Positions 44,203 through 54,399 of a DNA stretch of 64,000 nt are shown here, one piece after another. The position numbers were made by a program, and so were the translations under genes. Under the pieces are notes generated by a model. The model was not told where the DNA came from. It worked only from the letters and a program-made list of their open reading frames with translations, and did not search any database. The DNA is taken from the NCBI RefSeq assembly GCF_050947875.1, contig NW_027460346.1:5336000-5399999 (forward strand), written 5' to 3'. The stretch is from Dermacentor variabilis (taxonomy: Eukaryota > Arthropoda > Arachnida > Ixodida > Ixodidae). The stretch's first letter is position 1; every line of letters starts with the position of its first letter.

Positions 44203-46797
44203 ATGATTCACACAGCTTTCGTGTGTCCATTGATACAAGAGGCAGGCCAGACGTGCTCATATGTTGCCGATCCGGCACCACCGGCGTATCTTGCCGAGCT
44301 TGCCACTATACCAGACGGCTTGGCCGCGTTGCTACCTACTGTTCAAGCTTCTCGATACTCTGAACTCATCTTTTGCACGGACTCTACTCAAGCCATCCAT
44401 GACATACGTAGGGCATCTCGGCCCACTCTACTCGCAGATAGCATTCACCATCTTGCTGCCAAGACTAGCAAACAAACTGACCTGTCAAATCTACTTCTTT
44501 CGCATGGCCTTTCAAATGTTATAACTACCCCAACTCGCATTACAGCTGCTACAGCCACCTTGATAGATCTATTTATAACAAATTTTGCTAACCTACTACA
44601 CCATGGTCCGATAAGTATCGCTATCAGTGATCATTTACCAATTTGCCTAATTACTACGGTTGAAATTAAACAGAGGCACCCGGTGAAATCAGACATTTAT
44701 TTCCAAGACATTAATTCACAATCTCTTTCTTGCTTTCGTGATGAAATAAGCTCGTTGAGCTGGGATGACATACTCTCCTCTTCATCACCTGATAGCGCCT
44801 ATGACCGCTTCATTAAGATCGTGTGCACAGTATATCAAAAACACTTTCCTTACAGGCACGTAAAAAAACCTAAACACGCTCGCAAGCCATGGATCTCCTC
44901 TAAGCTAATCAAAATGATAAATGAAAAGAATAGGCTGTACCATGCGTTTTTGAATAGCCGTGACCCAGATGATTTGAAGCGGTTTAAGAAATATCGAAAT
45001 AACCTGACTAAGCTGCAAAAACAAGCTAAATGCGACTATTACTACTCCATGTTCGATGGTATCGTTGATGCAAAACAGACTTGGAATAAGCTGAATTCTG
45101 TTATATCATCAAGGCGACCCGCCAGTACTATTAAAGAGCTCAAGGTTGGTAATGAGGTTCTTAAAGATGAAGCACTCGCCAATAAATTTAATGATTACTT
45201 TGCCTCTCTAGTTGAAAGCACTTATGATCAAGATGCCTTGATGTATTTGCCCAGTCCCCTTACACATTCTTTGTATATTGATGAGACTGATGACACTGAG
45301 GTTTTAAATGTGTTCAAAAATTTTAGGCGATCTAAAAGTGAGGATGTGCATGGATTAAAAATACAACCAATTCTTTTTGTTATTGACCTGCTCACCCCTT
45401 GCCTCACTCACATTTACAACATCTCCCTAACCTCTGGCATTTTTCCTCAACAGATGAAAATCGCAAGGGTAGCTGTGGTTTACAAAGGCGGAGAAAGGGA
45501 AAACTTAAGCAACTATAGACCAATCTCAATTCTTCCACTGTTTTCAAAAGGTTTAGAAAAAATTATTCTCCTTAGAATGACTGCCTTTTTTAACAAGTAT
45601 TCTGTTTTAACACCATGTCAATATGGCTTCAGGTCAGGCTGCTCGACTGAAACTGCTCTTCTTAAACAAAAGGAACTAATTTTGAAAAATATAGAGGCGA
45701 GGAAACTAACATTGGGAGTATTCCTAGATTTCTCAAAGGCCTTTGACAGAATTAACCATGGAACACTATTAGAAAAATTGAATTGTTATGGTACACGCGG
45801 AATAGTTTTAGATTTAATTAGAAGTTACATAACCAATAGAAAGCAATGCGTATCAATAAATAGAAAATTATCTTCGTTTAAACTTATTAAGCAAGGCGTG
45901 CCTCAAGGTAGCATATTGGGACCACTTCTATTTATCATTTACATAAATGACATTGTTAATATTGATATTTCGATTACCTATATTATTTACGCAGATGATA
46001 CTAGTTTATTCTTCTCAGGAACTAAGGAGGATGAACTCATCAACTTTGCAAATGAAATACTTCACAAGATATATAACTGGTCTGTAAAAAATTCTCTCCA
46101 GTTAAACTGCTCCAAGACAAAAGCGGTCCTCTTTAGAGCGAAGTCCACGCCTTGTGATCTAACCCAATGCCTCACACTCAATGACACAAAAATAGAACTT
46201 TCCGCTACAGCAAAAACATTGGGTGTTATCTTCCATGAATTGATGCTATGGGACCACCACACCGATTACTTACGAAATAAACTTAGTAAAGCGTTAGGTA
46301 TGTTGCGCAGATGCCAGAGGCTACTACCAATACCACAGAAACTTATGGTTTATAACGCACTATTTGCCTCTCACCTGCGCTATTGTAACCTGGTCTGGTC
46401 AAATAGTACTAAGAAATCATTAGGTAATTTAGTTTCAGTTCAAAAGAATGCCTTACGTGCTATTTCAGACTTACCTTACAATGGACATACGCGTGACATA
46501 TTCCGGAAATTCAAGATTTTACGTGTAGACCGCCTTTATGAGTATCAACTTATGTGTTCTTTTAAACGTGACATGGTTAAGAGTACTAATCACATCATAA
46601 ACATCGCGAACTTGCAGCGGAATCCTTCTTTTCGCCTAAATCGATATACGGAACACTGGGAAGTCCCGCGCCCTCGGACTAACTATGGCCTTCAAGCACT
46701 CTCCTACTGTCTTCCCTCTACACTTAACAAATATAGTCTAAATGATGTAAACATACGCCATATATCCAAGAGCACATTACTGCAAAAATTTCTGTGA
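44203..46797 (+). CDS. CR1-like endonuclease (part) and reverse transcriptase, fused in frame to an I-like RNase H fragment
   Basis: An 864-codon open frame. The first 90 or so residues belong to the host element's RNase H (CTDSTQAIHDI). From about residue 92 it is CR1-like: endonuclease end with the SDH motif (IAISDHLPICLITT), the linker (YRHVKKPKHARKPWISSKLI), RT with YRPISILPLFSKGLEK near 45520, motif A FLDFSKAFDRINH near 45725, motif B GVPQGSILGPLLFIIYINDI near 45895, motif C IIYADDTSLFF near 45985, and a thumb with VQKNALRAISDLP. All RT catalytic residues are kept. The endonuclease catalytic N-terminal half is missing, so it cannot nick DNA by itself. The fusion is a product of the insertion. 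Expression is unproven. Confidence 0.82.
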   Translation: MIHTAFVCPLIQEAGQTCSYVADPAPPAYLAELATIPDGLAALLPTVQASRYSELIFCTDSTQAIHDIRRASRPTLLADSIHHLAAKTSKQTDLSNLLLSHGLSNVITTPTRITAATATLIDLFITNFANLLHHGPISIAISDHLPICLITTVEIKQRHPVKSDIYFQDINSQSLSCFRDEISSLSWDDILSSSSPDSAYDRFIKIVCTVYQKHFPYRHVKKPKHARKPWISSKLIKMINEKNRLYHAFLNSRDPDDLKRFKKYRNNLTKLQKQAKCDYYYSMFDGIVDAKQTWNKLNSVISSRRPASTIKELKVGNEVLKDEALANKFNDYFASLVESTYDQDALMYLPSPLTHSLYIDETDDTEVLNVFKNFRRSKSEDVHGLKIQPILFVIDLLTPCLTHIYNISLTSGIFPQQMKIARVAVVYKGGERENLSNYRPISILPLFSKGLEKIILLRMTAFFNKYSVLTPCQYGFRSGCSTETALLKQKELILKNIEARKLTLGVFLDFSKAFDRINHGTLLEKLNCYGTRGIVLDLIRSYITNRKQCVSINRKLSSFKLIKQGVPQGSILGPLLFIIYINDIVNIDISITYIIYADDTSLFFSGTKEDELINFANEILHKIYNWSVKNSLQLNCSKTKAVLFRAKSTPCDLTQCLTLNDTKIELSATAKTLGVIFHELMLWDHHTDYLRNKLSKALGMLRRCQRLLPIPQKLMVYNALFASHLRYCNLVWSNSTKKSLGNLVSVQKNALRAISDLPYNGHTRDIFRKFKILRVDRLYEYQLMCSFKRDMVKSTNHIINIANLQRNPSFRLNRYTEHWEVPRPRTNYGLQALSYCLPSTLNKYSLNDVNIRHISKSTLLQKFL

Positions 46798-47150
46798 ATA
46801 ATTAACTTTTTGGTTTGTCGGTTGAAAAGCATTTCTTTGCTATTTCTAAGTTGTCATTTCTGGTTTTCATGCATACATGTATGCATGTGTGTATGTATGT
46901 ATATATATATATATATATGTATATGTGTATGTGTATAGATGTGTGTATATATATGCGTCTGTGAATATGTATATATTGACCTTGCCACAAGAATGTACTA
47001 CGAATATCTTGCCATGTTGCTGCCTGTTGTTCATGGGGAGGTGGGACTAGTCAAGCTGCCGTTATGCAGCTTTTATCCTGCCATCCCTACCGCTTTGTAT
47101 ATATCAGTGTACTTATGTGGTAAAATAAACTTCTTCTTCTTCTTCTTCAC
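44470..47150 (+). mobile_element. CR1-like non-LTR retrotransposon, 5'-truncated, RT ORF intact
   Basis: Starts within the endonuclease domain (LSHGLSNVITTPTRIT) and ends in a 3' UTR with an AT/GT-rich microsatellite (46880-46975), the word GGTAAAATAAACTTC and a (TTC)6 tail (about 47129-47148). It sits inside the RNase H domain of the I-like element: I-like RNase H codons stop at about 44465 and resume at about 47155. No target duplication is evident, which is common for CR1 elements. Confidence 0.85.
46880..46978. repeat. (TATG)/(TA)n microsatellite in the CR1-like 3' UTR
   Basis: Runs of ATGTATGTATGT and TATATATATATA. Low complexity. Confidence 0.85.
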
Positions 47151-47690
47151 TACGAATATCCTGATACTCGTCCAGTGGGTGCCTCGAGCAGCCCTGCATG
47201 CCCGGTCTCCTTGAAGCAGATATGGCAACCCACCGACAGATTTAAACTTACTCACTTCCACATTTTCCTGAAAACGCCTGCGTACGACTGATTCGGGAAA
47301 AGGAAAACCTCCGACGCCCCACACGAGCTCTTATACCTCCGTGTGGGTCAGACCTCCCTGGTGGGTTAACCGGTCGAGAGCAGGTTACCTTAAGGAGGCT
47401 ACGTGCCGGGGTCGCGCTCACTCCGTCTTTGACCGCTCTCTGGCCACAACAGTATCATGGTCTTCACGGAGCAGCGTGCCCATTTTGTGGCACAAAAGTA
47501 AAAAAAAATGTGACAGTGACACACCTAGTATGGACGTGCCCAGGACTTCATCTAAACCGTCTCAGCCACCTCCGGGCAACCGGCCTTCGGCATGGCCGCC
47601 TACCGGACCTTGAACATTGGATTCGTGGAACACATCATCGTTCACTTCTATATCTTTTGCACGAGTCGAATGTGTTCGTGTACTTTTAAC

Positions 47691-48704
47691 ATCCTTTGTA
47701 TTATGCCTAAGGGCGAGCCTTCGAATTTAAAAAAATCTCGAAAGCGGACTGGCGACAAGGAAGATGCTCACGGGGCCATACTATTGATGACATCATCAGA
47801 CAAGGCCAAGTGCGGTCAGGTTGACTTTATAGGTTTGCAAGGATTGACTGATGGGCTGTTAGTTCAGTATCAGAGAAAGGACAGAGCTTCAAGTTGTTAG
47901 CGAAGTGTGTGTGTGGATCCTCGTTTTTGTCCCGTCTTGAAGCGGTGTTCTTTCTATGACTTCACAGAGCTTCTTTTTCTTCGTCAGTTACGCTTTCCAA
48001 GAATGTCTACTTGGAAAACTTTTGTTCGCATGGCTCTTACAGACGCATGCTTAATCAAAATTTCTTCACTCAGTTGGATAATCTCGAGGCCGGGCTCAAA
48101 AGTGCTCATTTTATTTAGCCACCTAAGATCAATTACTGAAATTTTAATGAACGTAGCTTTTGTTAATTATGCACACAACTTCTCTACTTACTCCTCGTCC
48201 AGAGGTTACCAATCTGAACACTCGAATGATAAAATGATGTTGTCAATACTTGGTTTAATAGTTTTGGTTGGTGCAGTTAAAAGCAGCCGGCATATTGATG
48301 GTGCTGCAGGCTTCTTATAAAGCAAATGTGAAAGCTTGGACAGCTTTTCTTGGCGCAAATCAACTTCATAAACTTAATCACATGTGCCCAACCCTGCACT
48401 TTTGTCTATATAACCGATTCTCCTACATTATACAAGTATCACCTCAGCGCTATGGTACATCATACAAGCTGTGCGAGAACATTGTGCGCGCTCCCGATTA
48501 GATTGCTGGGCGTTGATGGCATAAGGCTCGGTTTCCTGGCATCATTAGGAATAGAACAGCTGCCTGGGGCAAAGCATTGAATACATTTTCTGTACTTTAT
48601 AACATATGGGTCAGCGCGGACATGTACGTTAGAACGAAAAGTACTGAAATATTAAGATGAGGTTTTTGCGGCATATATTTTGGCTGTCTAATGTTAACAT
48701 TTAA
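47691..48704. other. No recognised gene
   Basis: A 66-codon frame at 47703-47900 (MPKGEPSNLKKSRKRTGDKE start, basic) and overlapping frames to 48580 show no family pattern. Nothing further can be supported. Confidence 0.3.
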
Positions 48705-48713
48705 AGAATATAC

Positions 48714-48875
48714 GCACTGTCGGAATCGATTACGCGGAGCTTTCCGTGCTGGATGATTTGATTGACGATAATTAGCGTGTAGTTTACGGTTAAGCTTAAT
48801 TTCTTCAACGTTTAGTCTAACACGAGAGTGGTGATTTGATGTTAAACGTTATCTTGCGGGCACCAGTGTAAGGTC
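48714..48875 (+). repeat. Dispersed repeat shared with 40360-40530
   Basis: Same word series as the 40.4 kb copy (GCTTTCCGTGCTGGATG, TTTACGGTTAAGCTTAATTT, GAGAGTG, GATGTTAAACGTTA), same strand. Confidence 0.75.
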
Positions 48876-49094
48876 GGCTCTCGTCGGATGACGGCTCCAA
48901 CACATGCTGCTGGCCAAAAGCTGCCGAGGAGATAAATAACGCCCTGCCGCTTCCCCGTCGCATGTCACGATGCAGCCGACCGTGTTCACCGAACGTACAC
49001 TTGATAGCAGCACGATACCACTGCGAAACCGCTCCGTTACGTGGCTTTTTTTCATATTTCGCGGGCCTTCTTTGCAACCAAGACAAAAAGGCTA

Positions 49095-49220
49095 CGTGAG
49101 ACCAGAGTCCTTCCATTTTTTTTTCTGGTCACGAAACTGCCGCCTCAGTTTCATATAGAGCCAGCGCCCGACGCTAGAGGCGCAACCGTCCATGAGAGGG
49201 CATGCATGCGAACGCCGCTA
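49095..49220 (+). repeat. Dispersed repeat shared with 55850-56045 (inverted)
   Basis: GAGACCAGAGTCCTTCCAT, CTGGTCACGAAACTGCCGCC and GAGAGGGCATGCATGCGAAC recur on the minus strand at 56.0 kb as GTCTCACCAGAGTCCGTCCA, ATGGTCACGAAACTCCGCC and AGAGGGCATCCATGGG. Confidence 0.65.
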
Positions 49221-49259
49221 CCGCTGTGGTTGTGTGTGGGGCAGCCTCGGTACTCTAGC

Positions 49260-50815
49260 TTTCTCAACTTCCTCAACCGTCGCTTTAGTTTCACGTAACT
49301 ATTTTTAACACTGATTATAGAGAACACGTATATAGAGCTGTGTATGTTGAGTGAGATAAGAGCTGCACTATAGGCATCGCAGGCAGTTTTAATTGGAGGC
49401 AAACTTGGCAAGTGCGCCTCGAATGATAAATTGTTTTGTCTAAACCGAAACAGCGCGAATTGGTAGGCTGCATGAAAGAGAGACATTCTTATTGAATGAC
49501 AGGAAGTTATTCGGCATATATCTGGCGATCACTCAGGAAATGGTTGTTGTGGAACGACGAGTCGGTTCTGATGTACGTCGCTATAAAAACGCGCGAGATA
49601 GTGTCGAGCAGCCTATATTGGCTTTTGTGTGTGTATATATATATCAATTCTAAATATTGTAAGGCAGTTTGTCGTGTGCGTATCATGGACACGCATGCTT
49701 AGATCGCCTTCCGTTTCCCTACCACGGTTGCGCTTTAAAACCAACAGCGCGCGCATGCGATCCCATAGATGAGATGAATACATATATATAGAAAAGTATC
49801 ACTCATAGCTCTCGTAGTATAGCCTTCTGAGCCGTTTCCCTTTTCTTTTTCTTCTCTTTTTTTTTCTTTGAAAGAAGTCCTATTAGGGTTATTATAATTA
49901 CACGAAGGTATTTCGCCCTCGCCAGCAGCAGTACTTGAGATAGCTATTCCGGCAGCTAGCTTCCCACGCTATGCGTGCCGCCCTCGCACCTGTTAAAGCT
50001 TTTCCTAGACGCTAGAGCTATACTATTCCTGCGCAACCTTGAGCGATCGGAAAGCGCGTTTTCCACGCCTGGCCGGCGGAGAGGGGAGGCTTCGTTCCGG
50101 CCGCGAAGCTCTCCACATCCCCGTAAGGTGCCTGGTGGCGGTCTCGTGCTGACGATGCCCTCTCGGTGAGCGCATATTTCCCCCCTCATCTTTTAAGAGA
50201 TTAAATACATACAAGCATTTGTCTCGCAAACCAGATTTATTTCAAGGGAATTTTGCACGTCTCAATAATTTCTCTCGTCGTATTCGAGTGCTGATTGCCG
50301 TGTTATAGTTTGTTAACGAAGCTTCCCCTCAAGTCAAAATGTTGTAAGGCGGTTTTCTTAGTCTCTAAAGCCGCTCGAGTTCACGCTGCTCCTCTGGCGG
50401 CCATTTTTCCAAGAAATTATGCCTTCCAACCACTGCCGCGGACAACACCAGTCCCTTTCCACATAAGTATGAGGCTCGGAGCAGGAGCTTTGGCGCTTGA
50501 AAGTAACCGTTGGCTTGACGAACCAACCGACTGAGCTACCTTTCCGGGCAACATTGAAGGATCACGAGTTCAAATCACATTTATGTTCCTTTTTTTCCCT
50601 TTTTTTTCTATCTTTTAATGTATTTTCCTTCCTTTTATCACTGTACGGAAACCCTGCTAAAAAAAAATTATATATCCTCAATTATGTGTGGCCACACATG
50701 TGCAGGTCATAAATACCAGGTTCACTAGCCGAGTGCCATCCATGCGGTATAACCGAGCTCAGATTGGTCCACCTTGACTGATCAAATAGGGCACCACTGT
50801 AGGTTAAATGAGGCG
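49260..50815. other. No recognised gene
   Basis: Mixed AT-rich and CpG-rich sequence with only chance ORFs. The last 100 bases may be the start of the RTE 5' UTR. Confidence 0.3.
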
Positions 50816-50831
50816 TACAACTCCTGCGGGA

Positions 50832-51071
50832 CCCGCCGTGGTTGCTCAGTGGTCATGGTGTTAGACTGCTGAGCACGAGGTCGCGGGATCGGACCCCGGC
50901 CACGGCGGCCGCATTTCGATGGGGGCGAAATGCGAAAACACCCGTGTACTTAGAATTAGGTGCACGTTAAAGAACCCCAGGTGGTCGAAATTTTCGGAGT
51001 CCTCCACTACGGCGTGCATAATCAGAAAGTGGTTTTTGTCACGCAAAACACCATAATTCAATTTTTAATTT
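50832..51071 (+). mobile_element. Ruka-type SINE, copy 3, in the 5' region of the full-length RTE
   Basis: Same head, boxes and body as copies 1 and 2. The flanks AACTCCTGCGGGA (50819) and AACTCCTACGGGGA (51072) are a target duplication with minor differences, so the SINE split the sequence that leads into the RTE element. Confidence 0.88.
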
Positions 51072-51294
51072 AACTCCTACGGGGACGGTAGAGTATCCGT
51101 CTCCAATGCAAGAGGACCGTGATTCACATCCCGGTGCCGCGCAATTCTCCACCGAAAAAAAAAACCGTGTGTTGAGAAAATTGCACAAACAGGCCTGGAG
51201 TGCGGCCTGATCCCGGTGACCAGAACCGGTAACGCACTCTCTCACCAGAGCAGGATTGGCCACCCTGGTGCAGTACTTGGCCACAACCTCCTAT

Positions 51295-54234
51295 ATGAAT
51301 ACAACAATCAAACCCCGGCCCTCAGTCCCCAGCAGCCGCGAAGCAACTGACCACGGCGGCGGTCAGATCTGTAACGCTGCAGAGGGTGCTAAGAATACCT
51401 GGCTCCGGACAGGCCGCCATTGGAATCTGAACCTGGCAACGTTTAACGTTAGAACGCTATCTAGTGAGGCGAGTCTAGCAGTGTTATTGGAGGAATTAGA
51501 GGGTAGTAAATGGGATATAATAGGGCTCAGTGAGGTTAGGAGGACAAAAGAAGCATATACAGTGCTAAAAAGCGGGCATGTACTGTGTTACCGGGGCTTA
51601 GCGGAGAGACGAGAACTAGGAGTCGGATTCCTGATTAATAAGGAAATAGCTGGTAACATACAGGAATTCTATAGCATTAACGAGAGGGTGGCAGGTCTTG
51701 TTGTGAAACTTAATAAGAGGTACAAATTGAAGGTGGTACAAGTCTATGCCCCTACATGCAGTCATGATGACCAGGAAGTCGAAAGCTTTTATGAAGACGT
51801 GGAATCGGCGATGGGTAAAGTCAAAACAAAATACACTATACTGATGGGCGACTTCAATGCCAGGGTAGGCAAGAAGCAGGCTGGAAACAAGTCAGTGGGG
51901 GAATATGGCATAGGCTCTAGGAATAGCAGAGGAGAATTATTAGTAGAGTTTGCAGAACAGAATAATATGCGGATAATGAACACCTTTTTCCGCAAGCGGG
52001 TTAGTCGAAAGTGGACATGGAGGAGCCCGAATGGTGAGACTAGAAATGAAATCGACTTCATACTCTGCGCGAACCCTGGCATCATACAAGATGTAGACGT
52101 GCTCGGCAAGGTACGCTGCAGTGACCATAGGATGGTAAGAACTCGAATTAGCCTAGACTTGAGGAGGGAACGGAAGAAACTGGTACACAAGAAGCCAATC
52201 AATGAGTTAGCGGTAAGAGGGAAACTACAGGAATTCCGGATCAAGCTACAGAACAGGTATTCGGCTTTAACTCAGGAAGAGGACTTTAGTGTTGAAGCAA
52301 TGAACGACTATCTCATGGGAACCATTAAGGAGTGCGCAATAGAAGTCGGTGGTAACTCCGTTAGACAGGAAACCAGTAAGCTATCGCAGGAGACGAAAGA
52401 TCTGATCAAGAAACGCCAATGTATGAAAGCCTCTAACCCTACAGCTAGAATAGAACTGGCAGAACTTTCTAAGTTAATCAACAAGCGTAAGACAGCGGAC
52501 ATCAGGAACTATAATATGGATAGAATTGAACAGGCTCTCAGGAACGGAGGAAGCCTAAAAACAGTGAAGAAGAAACTAGGAATAGGCAAGAATCAGATGT
52601 GTGCGTTAAGAGACAAAGCCGGCAATATCGTTACTAATATGGATGAGATAGTTCAAGTGGCTGAGGAGTTCTATAGAGATTTATACAGTACCAGTGGCAC
52701 CCACGACGATAGTGGAAGAGAGAATAGCCTAGAGGAATTCGAAATCCCACAGGTAACGCCAGAAGAAGTAAAGAAAGCCTTAGGAGCTATGCAAAGGGGG
52801 AAGGCAGCTGGGGAGGATCAGGTAACAGCAGATTTGTTGAAGGATGGTGGTCAGATTGTTCTAGAGAAACTGGCCACCCTGTATACGCAATGCCTCATAA
52901 CCTCGAGCGTACCGGAATCTTGGAAGAACGCTAACATAATCCTAATCCATAAGAAAGGGGACGCCAAAGACTTGAAAAATTACAGACCGATCAGCTTACT
53001 GTCCGTTGCCTACAAAGTATTTACTAAGGTAATCGCAAATAGAATCAGGAACACCTTAGACTTCTGTCAACCAAAGGACCAGGCAGGATTCCGTAAAGGC
53101 TACTCAACAATAGACCATATTCACACTATCAATCAAGTGATAGAGAAATGTGCAGAATATAACCAACCCTTATATATAGCTTTCATTGATTACGAGAAAG
53201 CGTTTGATTCAGTCGAAACCTCAGCAGTCATGGAGGCATTACGGAATCAGGGTGTAGATGAGCCATATGTAAAGATACTGGAAGATATCTATAGCGGCTC
53301 CACAGCCACCGTAGTCCTCCACAAAGAAAGCAACAAAATCCCTATAAAGAAAGGCGTCAGACAGGGAGATACGATATCTCCAATGCTATTCACAGCATGT
53401 TTACAGGAGGTATTCAGAGGTGTGGAGTGGGAAGAATTGGGGATAAAAGTTTATGGAGAATACCTTAGCAACTTGCGATTCGCTGATGATATTGCCTTGC
53501 TTAGTAACTCAGGAGACCAATTGCAATGCATGCTCGCTGACCTGGAGAGGCGAAGCAGAAGGGTGGGTCTGAAAATTAATCTGCAGAAAACTAAAGTAAT
53601 GTTTAACAGGCTCGGAAGAGAACAGCAGTTTACGATAGGTAGCGAAGTACTGGAAGGGGTAATGGAATACATCTACTTAGGGCAGGTAGTGACCACGGAT
53701 CCGGATCATGAGACTGAAATAACCAGAAGAATAAGAATGGGCTGGGGTGCGTTTGGCAGGCATTCTCAAATCATGAACAGCAGGTTGCCACTATCCCTCA
53801 AAAGGAAAGTGTATAACAGCTGTGTGTTACCAGTACTCACATATGGGGCAGAAACCTGGAGGCTTACGAAAAGGGTTCTGCTGAAATTGAGGACGACGCA
53901 ACGAGCTATGGAAAGAAGAATGATGGGTGTGACGTTAAGGGATAAGAAAAGAGCAGATTGGGTGAGGCAACAAACGCGGGTAAACGACATCTTAGTTGAA
54001 ATCAAGAAAAAGAAATGGGCATGGGCCGGACATGTAATGAGGAGGGAAGATAACCGATGGTCACTAAGGGTTACGGACTGGATTCCAAGGGAAGGGATGC
54101 GTAGCAGGGGGCGGCAGAAAGTTAGGTGGGCGGATGACATTAAGACGTTTGCAGGGACAACATGGCCACAATTAGTACATGACCGGGGTAGTTGGAGAAG
54201 TATGGGAGAGGCCTTTGCCCTGCAGTGGGCGTAA
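51295..54234 (+). CDS. RTE endonuclease-reverse transcriptase (979 codons), intact
   Basis: I chose the ATG at 51295 (the frame is open from 51256 but without an earlier ATG). APE endonuclease, residues about 45-280: ATFNVRTLSS, GLSEVRRTKE, VYAPT, LMGDFNARVG and CSDHRMVR, that is all catalytic Asn, Glu, Asp and His positions. Linker with RIEQALRNGGSLKT. RT, residues about 545-800: YRPISLLSVAYKVFTKVIAN, motif A LYIAFIDYEKAFDSV, motif B GVRQGDTISPMLF, motif C LRFADDIALLS. C-terminal region: ERRMMGVTLRDKKRADWVR and WAWAGHVMRREDNRW, typical of RTE proteins. About 980 residues is the usual RTE length. The protein would nick DNA and prime reverse transcription on the nick. No stop or frameshift is present, so it may be active. 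Confidence 0.93.
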   Translation: MNTTIKPRPSVPSSREATDHGGGQICNAAEGAKNTWLRTGRHWNLNLATFNVRTLSSEASLAVLLEELEGSKWDIIGLSEVRRTKEAYTVLKSGHVLCYRGLAERRELGVGFLINKEIAGNIQEFYSINERVAGLVVKLNKRYKLKVVQVYAPTCSHDDQEVESFYEDVESAMGKVKTKYTILMGDFNARVGKKQAGNKSVGEYGIGSRNSRGELLVEFAEQNNMRIMNTFFRKRVSRKWTWRSPNGETRNEIDFILCANPGIIQDVDVLGKVRCSDHRMVRTRISLDLRRERKKLVHKKPINELAVRGKLQEFRIKLQNRYSALTQEEDFSVEAMNDYLMGTIKECAIEVGGNSVRQETSKLSQETKDLIKKRQCMKASNPTARIELAELSKLINKRKTADIRNYNMDRIEQALRNGGSLKTVKKKLGIGKNQMCALRDKAGNIVTNMDEIVQVAEEFYRDLYSTSGTHDDSGRENSLEEFEIPQVTPEEVKKALGAMQRGKAAGEDQVTADLLKDGGQIVLEKLATLYTQCLITSSVPESWKNANIILIHKKGDAKDLKNYRPISLLSVAYKVFTKVIANRIRNTLDFCQPKDQAGFRKGYSTIDHIHTINQVIEKCAEYNQPLYIAFIDYEKAFDSVETSAVMEALRNQGVDEPYVKILEDIYSGSTATVVLHKESNKIPIKKGVRQGDTISPMLFTACLQEVFRGVEWEELGIKVYGEYLSNLRFADDIALLSNSGDQLQCMLADLERRSRRVGLKINLQKTKVMFNRLGREQQFTIGSEVLEGVMEYIYLGQVVTTDPDHETEITRRIRMGWGAFGRHSQIMNSRLPLSLKRKVYNSCVLPVLTYGAETWRLTKRVLLKLRTTQRAMERRMMGVTLRDKKRADWVRQQTRVNDILVEIKKKKWAWAGHVMRREDNRWSLRVTDWIPREGMRSRGRQKVRWADDIKTFAGTTWPQLVHDRGSWRSMGEAFALQWA

Positions 54235-54240
54235 CTAGGC

Positions 54241-54293
<53 letters not shown>
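54241..54293. repeat. (GAT)n/(ATG)n tail of the RTE element
   Basis: About 17 uninterrupted trinucleotide units right after the ORF. It explains the poly-Met ORF at 54192-54440, which is not a gene. Confidence 0.95.
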
Positions 54294-54399
54294 CTTAAAT
54301 TACTGCCTGAGCGCGTCTTCTGCCATGATATGAGCGCCCGGGACGAAAAAAAAGCCGCTCATGGAGCTTGCGGCGGTATCAGACCAAAAAAAAAAAAAC

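Larger units (their letters stand above)
41480..47690 (+). mobile_element. I-like non-LTR retrotransposon, decayed and split by a CR1-like insertion
   Basis: Pieces follow the order ORF1, endonuclease, RT, RNase H, zinc knuckle. ORF1: KIVAARYVGSGRTC near 41838 and the zinc finger CGLCQTNDHDITSTTC near 42070. Endonuclease: LLQEYNGLPPISGCVAY near 42770, RLQRTNVIIVSYSASPYSGR near 42970, PGCPIVAAGDLTRP near 43076. RT after a deletion: DDITVWSVDPEV near 43363 and QPRLVYGAKFHHLTKAEWAR near 43752. RNase H: VAYTDASVNGAM near 44170, CTDSTQAIHDI near 44375, then, after the CR1-like insertion, ILVQWVPRAAL near 47165. Tail: CPFCGTKVKKNVTVTHLVWTC near 47480. Several stops and frameshifts. A dead copy. Confidence 0.82.
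51086..54293 (+). mobile_element. Full-length RTE-clade retrotransposon
   Basis: A 5' UTR, one long ORF (51295-54234) and a 3' tail of (GAT)n repeats (54241-54293) directly after the stop codon, the usual end of RTE elements. The 5' end probably lies left of the Ruka copy at 50832. A second copy is at 35964-37944. Nothing visible disables it. Confidence 0.9.

Noticed and set aside
47703..47900. 66-codon basic ORF after the I-like element
   Set aside because: It has a plausible start but no recognised domain, and flanking frames are equally open.
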